Assembly (NCBI GenBank): GCA_002070755.1
Contig: MWDY01000298.1
Span: forward strand, 1-51,575
DNA length: 51,575 bases
From: Spirochaetes bacterium ADurb.Bin110
Lineage (GTDB): Bacteria > Spirochaetota > Spirochaetia > Treponematales > Rectinemataceae
Reading direction: 5' to 3'
Both the position numbers and the translations under genes were made by a program. Positions 1 through 10,297 of this stretch are shown here, in pieces (the stretch's first letter is position 1; each line of letters starts with the position of its first letter). The notes beneath the pieces were generated by a model, which saw only the letters and a program-made list of their open reading frames with translations, searched no databases and had not been told where the DNA came from.

Positions 1-74
1 TGGGCGCTGACGGATTTGAACCGCCGACCTACTGGGTGTAAACCAGCCGCTCTGACCAACTGAGCCAAGCGCCC
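1..74 (-). tRNA. tRNA-Val (anticodon TAC)
   Basis: Read on the minus strand this folds as a complete cloverleaf. The acceptor arm is GGGCGCT/AGCGCCC with discriminator A at position 1. The D arm is GCTC/GAGC, the anticodon loop is TTTACAC (anticodon TAC), and the T arm contains TTCAAAT. CCA is either not encoded or lies outside the window. It is transcribed away from lon. Confidence 0.95.
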
Positions 75-344
75 AAACTATCCACTTGTGCAGCGGCTGA
101 ACACTAGCATAAGGCAGCCAAATAAGTCAAGCAAAATGATCTTAATGGAAGCGAATCATTGGCTTTGGGCATGACATATGCGATACCAAAGAAAAACTCC
201 ATTTCGATAAATAGCTGGAATTCAAAAGAGCGTTCTCAATATTGAATCTGTCCAAGCAAATAAATGTGAATTCGTATCAAGCGCGCGATTAACTCTTCAT
301 TCTCAAGAGAAGATGAGGAGGCAGACTCGAAGAATCCTTGCCGA

Positions 345-373
345 ATAGCCTTAATTTTTCATACATTTATAAT
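345..373 (+). promoter_or_regulatory. weak candidate promoter upstream of lon
   Basis: A perfect -10 box TATAAT lies at 368-373, 66 nt before the lon start, but the -35 hexamer at 17-bp spacing (345-350, ATAGCC) is poor. A second TATAAT at 416-421 is only 18 nt before the start codon. The rest of the 365-bp gap between the tRNA and lon (75-439) shows no ORF, RNA gene or repeat that I can support. Confidence 0.3.
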
Positions 374-439
374 GCGGGATCTTATTCCGCAATGCAAACA
401 TCAATATATTTTCATTATAATTCTATTAGGTGGTACAAT

Positions 440-2788
440 ATGTCGGCAAGCGAGCTCATACCAATAGATCAAATTCTGCCTGGTAAGCTGCCCATAATAA
501 CTCTCATAGGAAAACCAATATTCCCTGGAATCTTTACGCCAATAATGGTTGGCAAGGAGCCGGACATTCAGATTGTGGAACAAGCGATATCAGCTGATGG
601 GATGATCGGTCTTGTACTTCAAAAAGACGATTCTGATGAGCCATCCTCGAATAATCTATTTCATGTAGGCACTGCTGCAAAAATCATAAAAAAGATCAAT
701 CTTCCAGACGGTGGTATCAACATCTTTATTTCCACATTTAAGCGTTTTAAGATCAAGAAATTCATCTCCAAAGAGCCACCGATAATTACGGCAGTCAATT
801 ACCTAGACGACGAGAATTATGATAACGACGAAGTCAAAGCTTTGACTCGCGCTCTTATAAGCGAGATGAAGCAACTCAGCGAAAACAACCCGCTTTTCTC
901 TGAAGAGATGCGCCTCAACATGATCAATATTGACAACCCTGGAAAGATTGCTGACTTCATCACAAGCATACTCAATATCGAGAAAAAAGATCAGCAAGAT
1001 ATTCTAGAAACTTTGGATGTACGTGAGCGAATGGAAAAGGTCCTTATTCATATCAATAGAGAAAAGGAGCTTTTCAGGATTCAGAAAAAAGTCCAGACGG
1101 AAATCAACGAAAAAATCGAAAAAAGCCAGCGAGAATACTTTCTGCGCGAAGAGCTCAAGGCTATCAAACAAGAACTTGGAATGGCTCCGGATGCGCGAAG
1201 CTCAGACTATCAGCGCTTTAGGGATAAGATCGATTCATTTCAGCTCGAAGGTGAGATCAGGGAAATCGTCGAGCAGGAACTCGAAAAATTCAACCTCATG
1301 GAGCCTTCTTCTAGTGAATACATGGTCACTAGAAATTGGCTCGATCTTGTATGTTCTCTGCCCTGGAATACATCGATTACAGCCGATTTCGATATCAAGC
1401 ATGCAAAGAAAGTGCTCGAAGAGGACCACTATGGTCTACAGGATGTCAAGGATCGCATAATAGAATACCTAGCTGTGCGAAAGCTTAAAAAAGACACGCG
1501 CGGAACAATTCTCTGCCTTGTTGGACCTCCAGGCGTTGGCAAGACGAGTATTGGGCGATCTGTGGCGCGAGCTTTGGGTAAGCAATTCTTCAGATTCTCT
1601 GTAGGAGGAATGCGCGATGAGGCTGAGATAAAAGGACATCGGAGGACCTATGTTGGGGCCCTGCCAGGCAAGATAATCCAAGGTCTCAAGATTGCCAAAA
1701 GCCGAGACCCTGTATTTATGATCGATGAGATAGACAAAATGGGTATCTCCTATCAGGGAGATCCATCGAGTGCTCTGCTAGAAGTGCTCGATCCAGAACA
1801 GAATTTTAGCTTCAGAGATCATTATCTCGACCTGCCTTTCGATATCTCGAATATCTTTTTTATCGTCACTGCGAATACTCTGGATACTATTCCCAGGCCG
1901 CTGCTCGATAGAATGGAGGTGATTCAGCTTCCTGGTTATGTGGATGTTGAAAAGATCGAAATTGCGCGGCACTTTCTTATCCCGCGAAGTCTCGAAAGAA
2001 ATGGCCTTGCAAAGAATCAAGTGAAGTACACGCGAGATGCTTTGCTCGCAATCATAGATGGATATGCTCGCGAGGCTGGAGTGCGTAATCTCGAGAAGTC
2101 TCTCGACAAAATACATCGTAAAATCGCAAAGAGTATAGTTATCGAGAATAGACAAGAAGAAAAATTCAAAATAGATAAGCATGCGGTAGAAAAATACCTA
2201 GGTAAGCCCATATTTCGCGACGATGAGCTCAAGCGTGCCAGTAGGCCGGGTATGGCGATTGGGTTGGCTTGGACAAGTTTAGGAGGGGATACTTTACTCA
2301 TCGAAGCCGTAGCTAACCCAGGCAAGGAAGGATTCAAACTAACTGGTCAGATGGGGCCTGTAATGCAGGAATCGGCAGGAATAGCCTACACTTATGTAAG
2401 GAATATCGTTGCCCAGAAGTATGGAATCCAAGCTGAATTTTTCGAATCTAGGCAGATACACCTTCATATCCCAGAGGGAGCCACGCCAAAGGATGGACCT
2501 TCTGCGGGCATTACAATGGCCACTGCTCTTCTTTCGCTAGTGCTAAACAAGAGAATAAGAGATAGATTGGCGATGACTGGAGAGCTGAGCCTTACGGGTC
2601 AAGTTCTTCCTGTTGGAGGATTGCGCGAAAAAACCGTTGCGGCAAAGCGCAACAAAATAAAGGAAATAATAATACCGGCCGCAAACGAAAAGGACCTGGA
2701 TGAAATTCCAGAACATGTCAAGAAAGGGCTTGTATTTCATCCAGTATCTCGGATGGAAGAAGTTATCGAAATAGTGTTTGGCTCATGA
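440..2788 (+). CDS. lon: ATP-dependent Lon protease
   Basis: A 782-residue cytosolic AAA+ serine protease that degrades misfolded and regulatory proteins. An N-terminal LON substrate-binding domain covers about residues 15-205 and is followed by a coiled-coil segment. Walker A GPPGVGKT is at about 362-369 with Walker [11 protein letters not shown] downstream. The C-terminal protease domain carries the Ser-Lys dyad, Ser688 in DGPSAG and Lys731 in LREKT. Length matches bacterial Lon (about 770-820). The frame is open back to 338, but the ATG at 440 has an AGGTGG ribosome-binding sequence 6-7 nt upstream and begins at the usual Lon N-terminus, so it is preferred. Confidence 0.97.
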   Translation: MSASELIPIDQILPGKLPIITLIGKPIFPGIFTPIMVGKEPDIQIVEQAISADGMIGLVLQKDDSDEPSSNNLFHVGTAAKIIKKINLPDGGINIFISTFKRFKIKKFISKEPPIITAVNYLDDENYDNDEVKALTRALISEMKQLSENNPLFSEEMRLNMINIDNPGKIADFITSILNIEKKDQQDILETLDVRERMEKVLIHINREKELFRIQKKVQTEINEKIEKSQREYFLREELKAIKQELGMAPDARSSDYQRFRDKIDSFQLEGEIREIVEQELEKFNLMEPSSSEYMVTRNWLDLVCSLPWNTSITADFDIKHAKKVLEEDHYGLQDVKDRIIEYLAVRKLKKDTRGTILCLVGPPGVGKTSIGRSVARALGKQFFRFSVGGMRDEAEIKGHRRTYVGALPGKIIQGLKIAKSRDPVFMIDEIDKMGISYQGDPSSALLEVLDPEQNFSFRDHYLDLPFDISNIFFIVTANTLDTIPRPLLDRMEVIQLPGYVDVEKIEIARHFLIPRSLERNGLAKNQVKYTRDALLAIIDGYAREAGVRNLEKSLDKIHRKIAKSIVIENRQEEKFKIDKHAVEKYLGKPIFRDDELKRASRPGMAIGLAWTSLGGDTLLIEAVANPGKEGFKLTGQMGPVMQESAGIAYTYVRNIVAQKYGIQAEFFESRQIHLHIPEGATPKDGPSAGITMATALLSLVLNKRIRDRLAMTGELSLTGQVLPVGGLREKTVAAKRNKIKEIIIPAANEKDLDEIPEHVKKGLVFHPVSRMEEVIEIVFGS

Positions 2789-2794
2789 TAGAAT
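2766..2794 (+). promoter_or_regulatory. candidate promoter giving a near-leaderless mRNA
   Basis: TCGAAA (2766-2771), a 17-bp spacer and TAGAAT (2789-2794) end 8 nt before the ATG of the molybdopterin oxidoreductase, which has no Shine-Dalgarno sequence. The elements overlap the 3' end of lon. It is one of several such arrangements in the window. Confidence 0.4.
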
Positions 2795-2802
2795 CATGAA
2801 AC

Positions 2803-4998
2803 ATGGCGCTCCTACCTTTTTTCTGTGGAAAAGATTGCGGAGGAGATGCTTGTCCCCTTTTGGCCGAAGTTGAAGATGGCAATATAAGGGGCATGCATCT
2901 CAACCCAGCTGCAGGTCAGTATATTAGGCCCTGTGGCAAGGGCTTTCGAGCCCACCAAGATCATGTCTCGCCAAAAAGATTGAAGACTCCTCTTCTGCGA
3001 ACAGGGCCAAGAGGCTCAGGCCAATTTCGAGAAATAAGCTGGGATGAGGCCTTGTCACTTGTCGCACAAAGACTTAATGAAATCCGATCCGAAAGCGGGC
3101 CAGGCTCTGTTCTATGTATAGCGAGCAGCGGTTCGACTGGGGCATTTCACAATAGTCAAACTCTAGCTCGTCGCTTTTTCAATTCGATTGGTGGATGTGT
3201 AAATGTTGAGGGAAATTATTCATGTAATGCTGCAACTTTTGCGCTTTCAAGGCTTTTTGGAACATCGAAGAGAAATAGTGGATTTGATGCGGAAACAATT
3301 CGCCATTCGAATTTCATAGTTCTCTGGGGCTCAAATCCATTCGAAGCAAGGCTTGGTGCAGAACTGCCTGCTTATTTAATTGAAGCAAAGAATAGGGGAG
3401 CGCGAATTATCGCTATCGATCCGCGGCGAAGCCTTTCTGCAAGGATTTTAGACGCCGAATGGATTGGCATACGTCCAGGCACAGATGCTGTTCTAGGCTA
3501 TGCTCTTTTGTTCGAAATACTTCAAGATGCGCGATTCGATCAAGAATTCATCTCCAAATATGCGATTGGCTTCGAATTGCTAGCAGATTATGTGCTTGGT
3601 AAAACTGATGGAATTGGAAAAGACGCTCTATGGGCAAGCTGTATCTGTGGTGTCGATGCTAGGGCGATCGTGAAATTGGCCTCCTTTTTCTGGGATGAAA
3701 AGCCAGCGATGATAATTCCGGGTTATTCTATTCAGAGGGTGGACTATGGCGAAGAAGCTTTTCGTCTAACCGTAGCCATACAACTTGCAACTCGCAATAG
3801 CGGCATGCTTGGTGCGTCCACAGGATCGATCAACAATTGCCTTCCTGGGGTCAAAGTTGGGACCTTAGAGGAATTGCCTTCTAGTCTGACTAAGCAAGGC
3901 TTGACTAGGGAGGGCTTGACTGGAGAAGCCTGGCTATGGAGGGATAAAAATATATCTCTAGGAACAGAGTCAAGATTGTTCAAAAAAAGAGTGCCTGTTC
4001 TTCGCTGGGCTGATGCCGTGCTCAATCCATCTTCCTACGGGCTTGGACCTATTAGGGTTCTATATTCGGCTGGAGGGAACTTTCTTAATCAAGGCGCAAA
4101 TGTGACAAAAAATATCAGAGCCTTCGAGAGTGTTGATTTTGCCGCGTGTAATGAACTGTTTCTCACCCCTACAGCCAAGTACTGCGATGTAATTCTGCCT
4201 GTTTCGGATGCTTTCGAAAAGGAAGACATAGGTATTCCATGGGCAGGCAACTATGTACTCTATAAACCTGAAATATGCAGAGCATTGCCCAATACGCATT
4301 CGGACTACTGGATTTTTTCACAGTTATCCGAGCGTTTTGGCGCTGAGTCTATCTTTACAGAAGGGAGAACTGAATCCCAATGGATAGATTATTTTCTTTC
4401 TGAATCGGAAATTGCCAATATAGATGCTTTTAAGCGCCATGGGATCTTCCTCAAAAAAGGGCAATTGCGGGCTGGGCTAGACGATTTCTTTGCCGATCCC
4501 GTGGATCATCCAATCGGAACGAAAAGTGGCAAGATAGAATTTGCAAGCCCTTTATGGAATCCAAGCATGGCATTGCATTGGCAAGGCTTGATAAATCGAT
4601 GTTCTAGAAAAGAATCTTGCAGAGAATTTTGGCTTCTGACTCCAAAAGTCTCAAGGTTTATCCATTCTCAACGTATAGAGCAAGAAGATCGATCCGAATG
4701 CGCCCAAATTCATATCCATCCCGAAGACATGGCATCTATTGGTGCTCGAAAAGGCGAAAACCTAAAGATTTGGAATTCAAATGGAGCGCTTGTCGCTTCA
4801 GCAATACCCGATCTCTGGGTTCAGCCAGGTACTGTATGGATTGAAGAAGGCATCTGGACAATGCCTATCGATGGGGTTGATCTTTGCGGAAACCCCAATA
4901 TGCTCACTTCAGATAAAGGGACGCTCGAGAGCATCTCGAACATCATGCATGGGATACCTATACAGATAGAGCGTGTTGCTGGACCAAGCAGTTCATGA
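2803..4998 (+). CDS. molybdopterin-dependent oxidoreductase, DMSO reductase family
   Basis: A 731-residue catalytic subunit of the Mo/W-bis-MGD (DMSO reductase) superfamily. The N-terminus carries a [4Fe-4S] motif C8-x3-C12-x4-C17-x26-C44. In the GNYSCN segment (about residue 140) a Ser aligns with the molybdenum-ligating Ser of DMSO and biotin-sulfoxide reductases; this alignment is from memory. The C-terminal part resembles a molybdopterin dinucleotide-binding domain. No twin-arginine signal is visible, so it is probably cytoplasmic. No electron-transfer or membrane subunit lies beside it, and the substrate cannot be predicted. It starts 14 nt after lon with no clear Shine-Dalgarno but with a promoter-like pair just upstream. 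Confidence 0.85.
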   Translation: MALLPFFCGKDCGGDACPLLAEVEDGNIRGMHLNPAAGQYIRPCGKGFRAHQDHVSPKRLKTPLLRTGPRGSGQFREISWDEALSLVAQRLNEIRSESGPGSVLCIASSGSTGAFHNSQTLARRFFNSIGGCVNVEGNYSCNAATFALSRLFGTSKRNSGFDAETIRHSNFIVLWGSNPFEARLGAELPAYLIEAKNRGARIIAIDPRRSLSARILDAEWIGIRPGTDAVLGYALLFEILQDARFDQEFISKYAIGFELLADYVLGKTDGIGKDALWASCICGVDARAIVKLASFFWDEKPAMIIPGYSIQRVDYGEEAFRLTVAIQLATRNSGMLGASTGSINNCLPGVKVGTLEELPSSLTKQGLTREGLTGEAWLWRDKNISLGTESRLFKKRVPVLRWADAVLNPSSYGLGPIRVLYSAGGNFLNQGANVTKNIRAFESVDFAACNELFLTPTAKYCDVILPVSDAFEKEDIGIPWAGNYVLYKPEICRALPNTHSDYWIFSQLSERFGAESIFTEGRTESQWIDYFLSESEIANIDAFKRHGIFLKKGQLRAGLDDFFADPVDHPIGTKSGKIEFASPLWNPSMALHWQGLINRCSRKESCREFWLLTPKVSRFIHSQRIEQEDRSECAQIHIHPEDMASIGARKGENLKIWNSNGALVASAIPDLWVQPGTVWIEEGIWTMPIDGVDLCGNPNMLTSDKGTLESISNIMHGIPIQIERVAGPSSS

Positions 4999-5029
4999 TT
5001 CAGATCTAGTTCTTTAATCGAGAGCTCCC

Positions 5030-6124
5030 CTATACACGCGTAGCGAATTGCAGAGCGGCTATGGCAGCGCCCATCATGGAGATGTCGTAATTCTTTACGA
5101 TTAGAACTGGCGTTCTACAGAGCACATCGCGAATATGCGGAGCATAGTTCTTTTCGAACCATCGCATGAATCTTGCCTTTTCGATGAGCCAGTCTTCGTT
5201 TTTTGAGGATATACCGCCTGCAAGCCAGACTCCGCCTGCAGGCAAGAAAATAGACACGAGATTTGCAGCCTTGAGCGCATATAGCCGAACGAATAACTCC
5301 ATAGTCAAGCCGCAAAATGAATCAGACTTAGCATTTTTTGATATATAAGCCGGCCATTCAGATCGCGCGAGACTAAGAATATTTCGAGCAGTCTCGGAAA
5401 GGCCTTCTTTCAGCGCTTTTTGTGGTATTTCGTAGTCATCGCCCACAAGATTTATGGCAATATCTTCCGAGCAAATGAATTCGAAGATATTTGCAATGCC
5501 CTGGCCAGAGATAGCTAGTTCAGCACCTGGCGCATAATCATATCTCTTCCGAAGCCACGCGCCAAAGGAATCGCTCAACTCATCGAAACAGGGCAATTCA
5601 GAGTGACCACCTTCGGAGGGAAAGGCCATCGCACTTTCGCCTCTTCTATGAACAAAGCCCACACCAAGACCTGTCCCAGCCCCAATGACAAGCATAATGC
5701 CCTCGCTAGGTTCATAGGTGGATCCATCTGGATGTGGAAGCTGCGTAACTGCACTTCGATCTTTATGATCGAGAATAGTGACCGCATAGGAAAGAGCCGT
5801 GAAATCATTTATCAATCTGACTGGTACTCTAAGGAAATCAGAAAGCTCCGAGGCTTTTATACTCCAAGGAGCATTGGTGAGCTGAATGCTATTATCGAGC
5901 TGAACAGGTCCAGCTCCTGAAATACAACAAAGGTCTATTTTATCGTAAGATTCGCGCACGCGCCTTGATTCGAGAAAACGCTTTATCGGATCCAGGAGGG
6001 ATTTTTCATTTTTGGTAGAAAATTGTGCTTTTTCTACTAATTCAATGCCCGACTCATCTTGTCTGGCTAAGGCTAGATTGGTGTTTGTCCCTCCAACATC
6101 GCCAACGAGGAATAATTTGCTCAT
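5030..6124 (-). CDS. glk: glucokinase (Glk family)
   Basis: A 364-residue cytosolic kinase that phosphorylates glucose to glucose-6-phosphate using ATP. It shows the Glk family (not ROK) signatures: the N-terminal phosphate loop DVGGTNTNLAL, INDFTALSYA with the catalytic Asp, GAGTGLGVG, and EGGHSELP. The C-terminal adenosine motif is LAGGIS. Length is slightly above the common 320-350. It lies 21 nt downstream of the M23 peptidase gene on the same strand. A TATAGT box (6131-6136) ends 6 nt before the ATG and there is no Shine-Dalgarno, so it may have its own start. It fits metabolically with the nearby phosphoglucomutase. Confidence 0.92.
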   Translation of the reverse strand: MSKLFLVGDVGGTNTNLALARQDESGIELVEKAQFSTKNEKSLLDPIKRFLESRRVRESYDKIDLCCISGAGPVQLDNSIQLTNAPWSIKASELSDFLRVPVRLINDFTALSYAVTILDHKDRSAVTQLPHPDGSTYEPSEGIMLVIGAGTGLGVGFVHRRGESAMAFPSEGGHSELPCFDELSDSFGAWLRKRYDYAPGAELAISGQGIANIFEFICSEDIAINLVGDDYEIPQKALKEGLSETARNILSLARSEWPAYISKNAKSDSFCGLTMELFVRLYALKAANLVSIFLPAGGVWLAGGISSKNEDWLIEKARFMRWFEKNYAPHIRDVLCRTPVLIVKNYDISMMGAAIAALQFATRV

Positions 6125-6145
6125 TCTTATACTATAGCGAAGAAA

Positions 6146-7237
6146 TTATCTCGGTGAAACAGCTAGCCTATTCTTTGAGGAGTTTTTCAAAAGCGTCATG
6201 ATTTGGGTGTTTCTGAGAAAACGTCCGTTCTCGGAATCGAAGATTTCCAGATGCAGATGGTCTCCTCCTCCTTTCTTGCGAGCATTTATGCCTGTATTTC
6301 CTCCATGACCGATCGGCTGACCCCTCAAGAGAATATCCCCTTTTTCTACAAAGAGATCATAGAGATGGAAATATAGATAATATCGATGCTCTTCAGGCGA
6401 GTATACAATTACGCCATTGCCTGATTTTGGAGAGATTCCGCCCTTGATATATGATAGAGCCGTGCTCTTTCTAGGAAATCCTAACCATCCGCTTTCTGCA
6501 GCGACTACAAGGCCATCGCTCAAGGAATGAATAATAGGGCCTCGCTGAATATTCCAAGAAAGATATTCTACGTTTTGAAGGAAAATATCTAGCGCGAATG
6601 TATGCGAATAGTCGAGTTCATTGAGTCGAGGCAATGAGGAAAGACCGGGAAGCGTTACATTGCCATTCCATGCTTCAGAATTGCTCTCGAACCATTTTGT
6701 AGGAAAGGGGAATGAATTGCTTTTCGATATATGGTAAAAGACATCGAAGAATGCTTCATATCTGGTTCGAAGGGCATTCATCTTTGGATGTAAGGATGCA
6801 ATGCGATTATAGGAGAGTTTTGCGGGGAAGGATATTCCATCGAGATTTTGATATTCTTCTGAATCTTCATCATCGATTAGCATTGCGAGGACATGCCCAG
6901 AAGATGGAAAGAACAAAGAAGCCATTTTTCTATTGTCTAAATCCATAGTTATGCCCTGAATGCATAGAGTGGATGCTAAATTTTCAATTTGTTCCATCGA
7001 TAGCAATGAAAGCTCATTCTCATTTAGCATGGAGAGGTTTTGATAAAAATCGTTCTCCATAAATGACCGCTCATTTTGATTGCGGCAGGTTGCTTTTTCA
7101 GAAAGCAATATAGGCCTCGCGTCAGAATAAGGATTAAGAGAAAGCATCGCGCAACGAAGGGCCAAGAAACAAAGGATCGATAGAGTTGAAATGGTCACAA
7201 GTTTAATTATTCGAAAACCCACAGACTTGCCTTTCAA
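6146..7237 (-). CDS. M23-family metallopeptidase, membrane-anchored
   Basis: A 363-residue protein with an N-terminal hydrophobic segment (about residues 10-30) that could be a signal anchor, and a C-terminal LytM/M23 peptidase domain expected to act on peptidoglycan in the periplasm. The zinc-site signature is visible as DHLHLEIF near the C-terminus, together with GNGVIVYSPE, YLYFHL and GHGGNTG. The upstream zinc motif reads SHTFALD, one residue longer than the usual HxGxD, resembling M23 variants with a YALDF-type motif. The start codon is TTG; there is no obvious Shine-Dalgarno, but this start gives a sensible signal anchor. Confidence 0.8.
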   Translation of the reverse strand: MKGKSVGFRIIKLVTISTLSILCFLALRCAMLSLNPYSDARPILLSEKATCRNQNERSFMENDFYQNLSMLNENELSLLSMEQIENLASTLCIQGITMDLDNRKMASLFFPSSGHVLAMLIDDEDSEEYQNLDGISFPAKLSYNRIASLHPKMNALRTRYEAFFDVFYHISKSNSFPFPTKWFESNSEAWNGNVTLPGLSSLPRLNELDYSHTFALDIFLQNVEYLSWNIQRGPIIHSLSDGLVVAAESGWLGFPRKSTALSYIKGGISPKSGNGVIVYSPEEHRYYLYFHLYDLFVEKGDILLRGQPIGHGGNTGINARKKGGGDHLHLEIFDSENGRFLRNTQIMTLLKNSSKNRLAVSPR

Positions 7238-7285
7238 GTTAATTATTCGCGATCGGCATTGCTTGCGGATCAGAGCTATTCTTGG

Positions 7286-9034
7286 TCATATGCGATGCGA
7301 ATCGACCATCGCAGTAATTGCCTGCTCTATTAGAGATATTTTCTTTCGAGTGATTTCTTTGCTTAGGCAAAGCTCAGCGCTATGATCGTGGCAAAGGATG
7401 TAATACTTTATTTTTGGTTCAGTGCCAGAAGGCCGTACCGTTAGCAGCGTACCATCTTCGAGGCGCCATTGGATTACATCGCTCTTAGGCAGATCGATTT
7501 TGCGAATTCTACCATTTCTATCCCATTCGGTACCTGCTTTGACATCTCGAATACAGATTACGCTAAGGCCGCCAAATTGATCGGGCTGCTGCTTTCTATA
7601 ATCTTCCATGATGCTATTCATTATTCTCATGCCTTGTTCTCCTTCAAAATAGAAGCTAAGCCCTTTTTCCTCGTAATAGCCGTACTCCTTATATAGATCT
7701 TCGAGGCGGTCGAGGAGGCTTTTGCCCTGTGATCGCCAATAAAGGGTCATTTCAGCGGTTAGTGCGGCTGCGGAAATGCCATCTTTGTCTCTAACTTCCT
7801 TTTCGATTAGATGGCCATATGATTCTTCAGTTGCGTAGATAAAATCGTAATTCTCGGTCTCGAAGCGCCGCATAAGATCTGCAATCCATTTGAATCCAGT
7901 TAGGCATTCGAAGCTATCTATGCCATATTTCTCAGCTATGGCCTTCTGTAGTTCAGTGGTAACAATGGTGCGAATAGCTGCTGGTCTAGGTGGCATCCTG
8001 CCGAGCTCCTTAAGGGTAAGCGCAATGTAGTCGAGATGCAATGATCCGAGCTGATTGCCTGTCACCAATACAAATTCTCCTGTCTTGTCTGGTACGGCAA
8101 TACCAAGCCTATCGGCATCTGGGTCGGTAGCCATTACTACATCGGCATGAGTCTTCTTGCCTAGCTCGATTGCCATCGCAAGTGCAGCTGATTCTTCAGG
8201 ATTGGGGTAGGATACAGTCGGGAATTCGCCATCCGGTTCGCGTTGTTCTGGCACAGTAAGGACATTCAAACCAAGCTCTTTCATTATACGCTCGAATAGC
8301 ATTGCTCCTGTGCCATGAAGAGGAGAGTAGACGATATTGACCGATTTACCCATTTCGGAGAAAAGATAGGAACGTAAGAGATGGGATTTCACCATGGCGA
8401 CATAATCATCGTCGATCTCTTGGCCAATCTCCACCAATAGCCCTTTTGACAAGGCCTCTGTTTTGGAGATTTGCTTTGCAGACTTTACTTTTAGGACCTT
8501 TTCGATAATGCCGCTATCATGCGGAGGCACAACCTGAGAACCATCGTTCCAATAAGCCTTGTAGCCGTTATACTGAGGAGGATTATGGCTAGCAGTTACA
8601 ACTACGCCCGTGTCAGCTCCAAGCTTTCGAATGGCGTATGATAGCACGGGAGTGGGCTTGAGCGATGGGAATATATACGCCTTGATACCATTGGCTGCGA
8701 AGACCAAAGCCGTTGACAATGAAAACTCCTTGGATTTTCTGCGAGAATCATAGGCAATGCATGCAGAAAGCTGCTTTTGAGGGAATTGTTCCTTAATGTA
8801 GTCGCATAGTCCCTGCGTTGCTCGCGTAACCACCAATGTATTCATTCTGTTGAAGCCACCGCCTATTAAGCCGCGCAGTCCTCCTGTACCGAATTCCAAA
8901 TCTCTATAGAAGCGGTCTTCGAGTTCCTTCCAATCGCCTTTCTTAAGAAGTTCTTTTATCTCATCGGAAAAAGATGGATCGGTTTCATTCGCAATGTATT
9001 CCTGGGCTCTTAAAATTATTTCTTCGTGATTCAT
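7286..9034 (-). CDS. pgcA: phospho-sugar mutase (phosphoglucomutase/phosphomannomutase)
   Basis: A 582-residue alpha-D-phosphohexomutase, probably interconverting glucose-1-phosphate and glucose-6-phosphate. The catalytic phosphoserine loop is TASHNPPQYNGYK, the metal-binding loop is ATDPDADRLG, and a sugar-binding EESYGH motif and C-terminal phosphate-binding RPSGTEPK are present. The length matches the long PgcA-type mutases rather than 450-residue ManB or GlmM. A strong AAGGAG lies 6 nt before the ATG. It is transcribed between gph (upstream, 13 nt) and the M23 peptidase gene, so the cluster supplies sugar phosphates. Glucose versus mannose specificity is inferred. Confidence 0.93.
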   Translation of the reverse strand: MNHEEIILRAQEYIANETDPSFSDEIKELLKKGDWKELEDRFYRDLEFGTGGLRGLIGGGFNRMNTLVVTRATQGLCDYIKEQFPQKQLSACIAYDSRRKSKEFSLSTALVFAANGIKAYIFPSLKPTPVLSYAIRKLGADTGVVVTASHNPPQYNGYKAYWNDGSQVVPPHDSGIIEKVLKVKSAKQISKTEALSKGLLVEIGQEIDDDYVAMVKSHLLRSYLFSEMGKSVNIVYSPLHGTGAMLFERIMKELGLNVLTVPEQREPDGEFPTVSYPNPEESAALAMAIELGKKTHADVVMATDPDADRLGIAVPDKTGEFVLVTGNQLGSLHLDYIALTLKELGRMPPRPAAIRTIVTTELQKAIAEKYGIDSFECLTGFKWIADLMRRFETENYDFIYATEESYGHLIEKEVRDKDGISAAALTAEMTLYWRSQGKSLLDRLEDLYKEYGYYEEKGLSFYFEGEQGMRIMNSIMEDYRKQQPDQFGGLSVICIRDVKAGTEWDRNGRIRKIDLPKSDVIQWRLEDGTLLTVRPSGTEPKIKYYILCHDHSAELCLSKEITRKKISLIEQAITAMVDSHRI

Positions 9035-9047
9035 GATGGCTCCTTAA

Positions 9048-9719
9048 TCATCTAAAATCGACAATCGAGAGTAGTTCTTGTGGTGATGATATAAGATAAT
9101 CTGCTCCGGCAAGCTCGAGCTCTTTTCTAGATCGATAACCGTATAGGGCACCCGCTGCCGCCATTCCTGCTGCTTTGGCCGTCTGCATATCGACGGCCGA
9201 ATCGCCTACGAATAGGCTTTGTTGGGGATTTGCTTTTGCAATACGACAGAGTTCGAGCGCAGCGCTTGGATCGGGCTTACGAGCTCGATTTTTGTTATCT
9301 CCCCAAATAGCTATGAAATCGACAGAGACAAAAAGAGATTCGATTATCTTTTTTGAAAGATGATCTGGCTTGTTCGAGAGAACAGCGAGCCTTACTCCAT
9401 TTCTATAGAGGGATTCAAGCGTTTCGATCATGCCTGGGAAAGGCCTTGTTTCATCCAGAACATGCTCTTCATATCTCTGCATGGAAAGTCTGAGGATTCT
9501 GTCAAAGAGTATATAGTCATTGGATTTGTCCTGCGGAAGGACTCTTTCGACAAGAACCCGAAAACCATCGCCTACCATCTGCTTATAATCTGAGATTTTG
9601 TGGATTGGGAGGTCGAACTGGGATAGCACGAAATTCACTGATGACGCAATATCGGCGATGGTGTCGGCAAGTGTTCCATCGAGATCGAATATGATAAGTT
9701 TAGGCTTTGATTTTTGCAA
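9048..9719 (-). CDS. gph: HAD-family phosphatase, phosphoglycolate phosphatase-like
   Basis: A 223-residue haloacid-dehalogenase hydrolase. Motif I is IFDLDGTLADT (nucleophile Asp), motif II is VLSNKPD, and motifs III/IV are RKPDPS and FVGDSAVDMQTAKAAG. The small alpha-helical cap between motifs I and II fits the Gph/PGP group, which removes phosphate from 2-phosphoglycolate, though the exact substrate is inferred. The start is TTG, supported by GGAG 8 nt upstream. It lies directly upstream of the phosphoglucomutase gene and probably shares its mRNA. Confidence 0.85.
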   Translation of the reverse strand: MQKSKPKLIIFDLDGTLADTIADIASSVNFVLSQFDLPIHKISDYKQMVGDGFRVLVERVLPQDKSNDYILFDRILRLSMQRYEEHVLDETRPFPGMIETLESLYRNGVRLAVLSNKPDHLSKKIIESLFVSVDFIAIWGDNKNRARKPDPSAALELCRIAKANPQQSLFVGDSAVDMQTAKAAGMAAAGALYGYRSRKELELAGADYLISSPQELLSIVDFR

Positions 9720-9757
9720 TTCGAGGACTCCGACTCTTAGAGATTGTAGATTTCCGC

Positions 9758-10108
9758 CTATTCTCTGGATTGTATGTTGAGATCGCTTTCTTTCCCGCCC
9801 TTTAATTTATATAGACTTTCTTTCTCGTCGATGAGGCGATCCATGTCTTTGAGTTCTCTTATTATAGGCTCGATCTCGGGCGTCGAAGAGCCTATCATGG
9901 GTTCATTTTTCTCTATTAGAAGATTATAGACTTCTGCGCCGAGCTTTGCGGTGAGGGATTGCGCTTTCGTTCTCAATTGCATAATTTCGATTTTTAATTT
10001 ACCCATTTCGCCCCAGACTTGAGCCTGATCGGCCGCTTTTTCCAAGAATTCTCTCGACGCTTCAGCACTGTTTTCCATAAATTTCTTCAGCTTTTCTGAA
10101 AAGTCCAT
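9758..10108 (-). CDS. small coiled-coil protein, function unknown
   Basis: A 116-residue hydrophilic protein with no signal peptide or membrane segment. It is almost entirely predicted helix, with a heptad-like pattern over about residues 5-55 and another charged helix at the C-terminus. The ATG has a strong AAAGGAG 8 nt upstream. It is the first gene of the minus-strand run leading into gph and the mutase, and diverges from the SPFH gene. I do not recognise the family, and no catalytic motif is visible. Confidence 0.7.
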   Translation of the reverse strand: MDFSEKLKKFMENSAEASREFLEKAADQAQVWGEMGKLKIEIMQLRTKAQSLTAKLGAEVYNLLIEKNEPMIGSSTPEIEPIIRELKDMDRLIDEKESLYKLKGGKESDLNIQSRE

Positions 10109-10260
10109 TTTAATCTCCTTTAATAGAAAAATGATAAGCTAAGTTTCATCGATACAATAATATCAGATAATGAAATTAGCAATATGATCGAGCATATGAA
10201 CAGCAAAAACAGAAGCTTATACTAGTTGTCATTAAGCCTCAGTCAACAATCGTTTGGCTT

Positions 10261-10289
10261 TTGCGGAATAGACTCAAATACAGTATATT
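10261..10289 (+). promoter_or_regulatory. candidate promoter for the SPFH gene
   Basis: TTGCGG (10261-10266), exactly 17 bp, then TATATT (10284-10289), ending 8 nt before the ATG at 10298. The start codon lacks a Shine-Dalgarno, so the mRNA would be close to leaderless. This also argues against the longer reading frame beginning at 10226. Confidence 0.45.
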
Positions 10290-10297
10290 TAAATATA

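Noticed and set aside
338..439. 34-residue N-terminal extension of Lon
   Set aside because: The extension starts at a TTG, is not typical of Lon, and a ribosome-binding site precedes the ATG at 440.
10226..10297. N-terminal extension of the SPFH protein
   Set aside because: The first codons overlap a promoter-like -35/-10 pair, and the predicted membrane segment begins only after the ATG at 10298.
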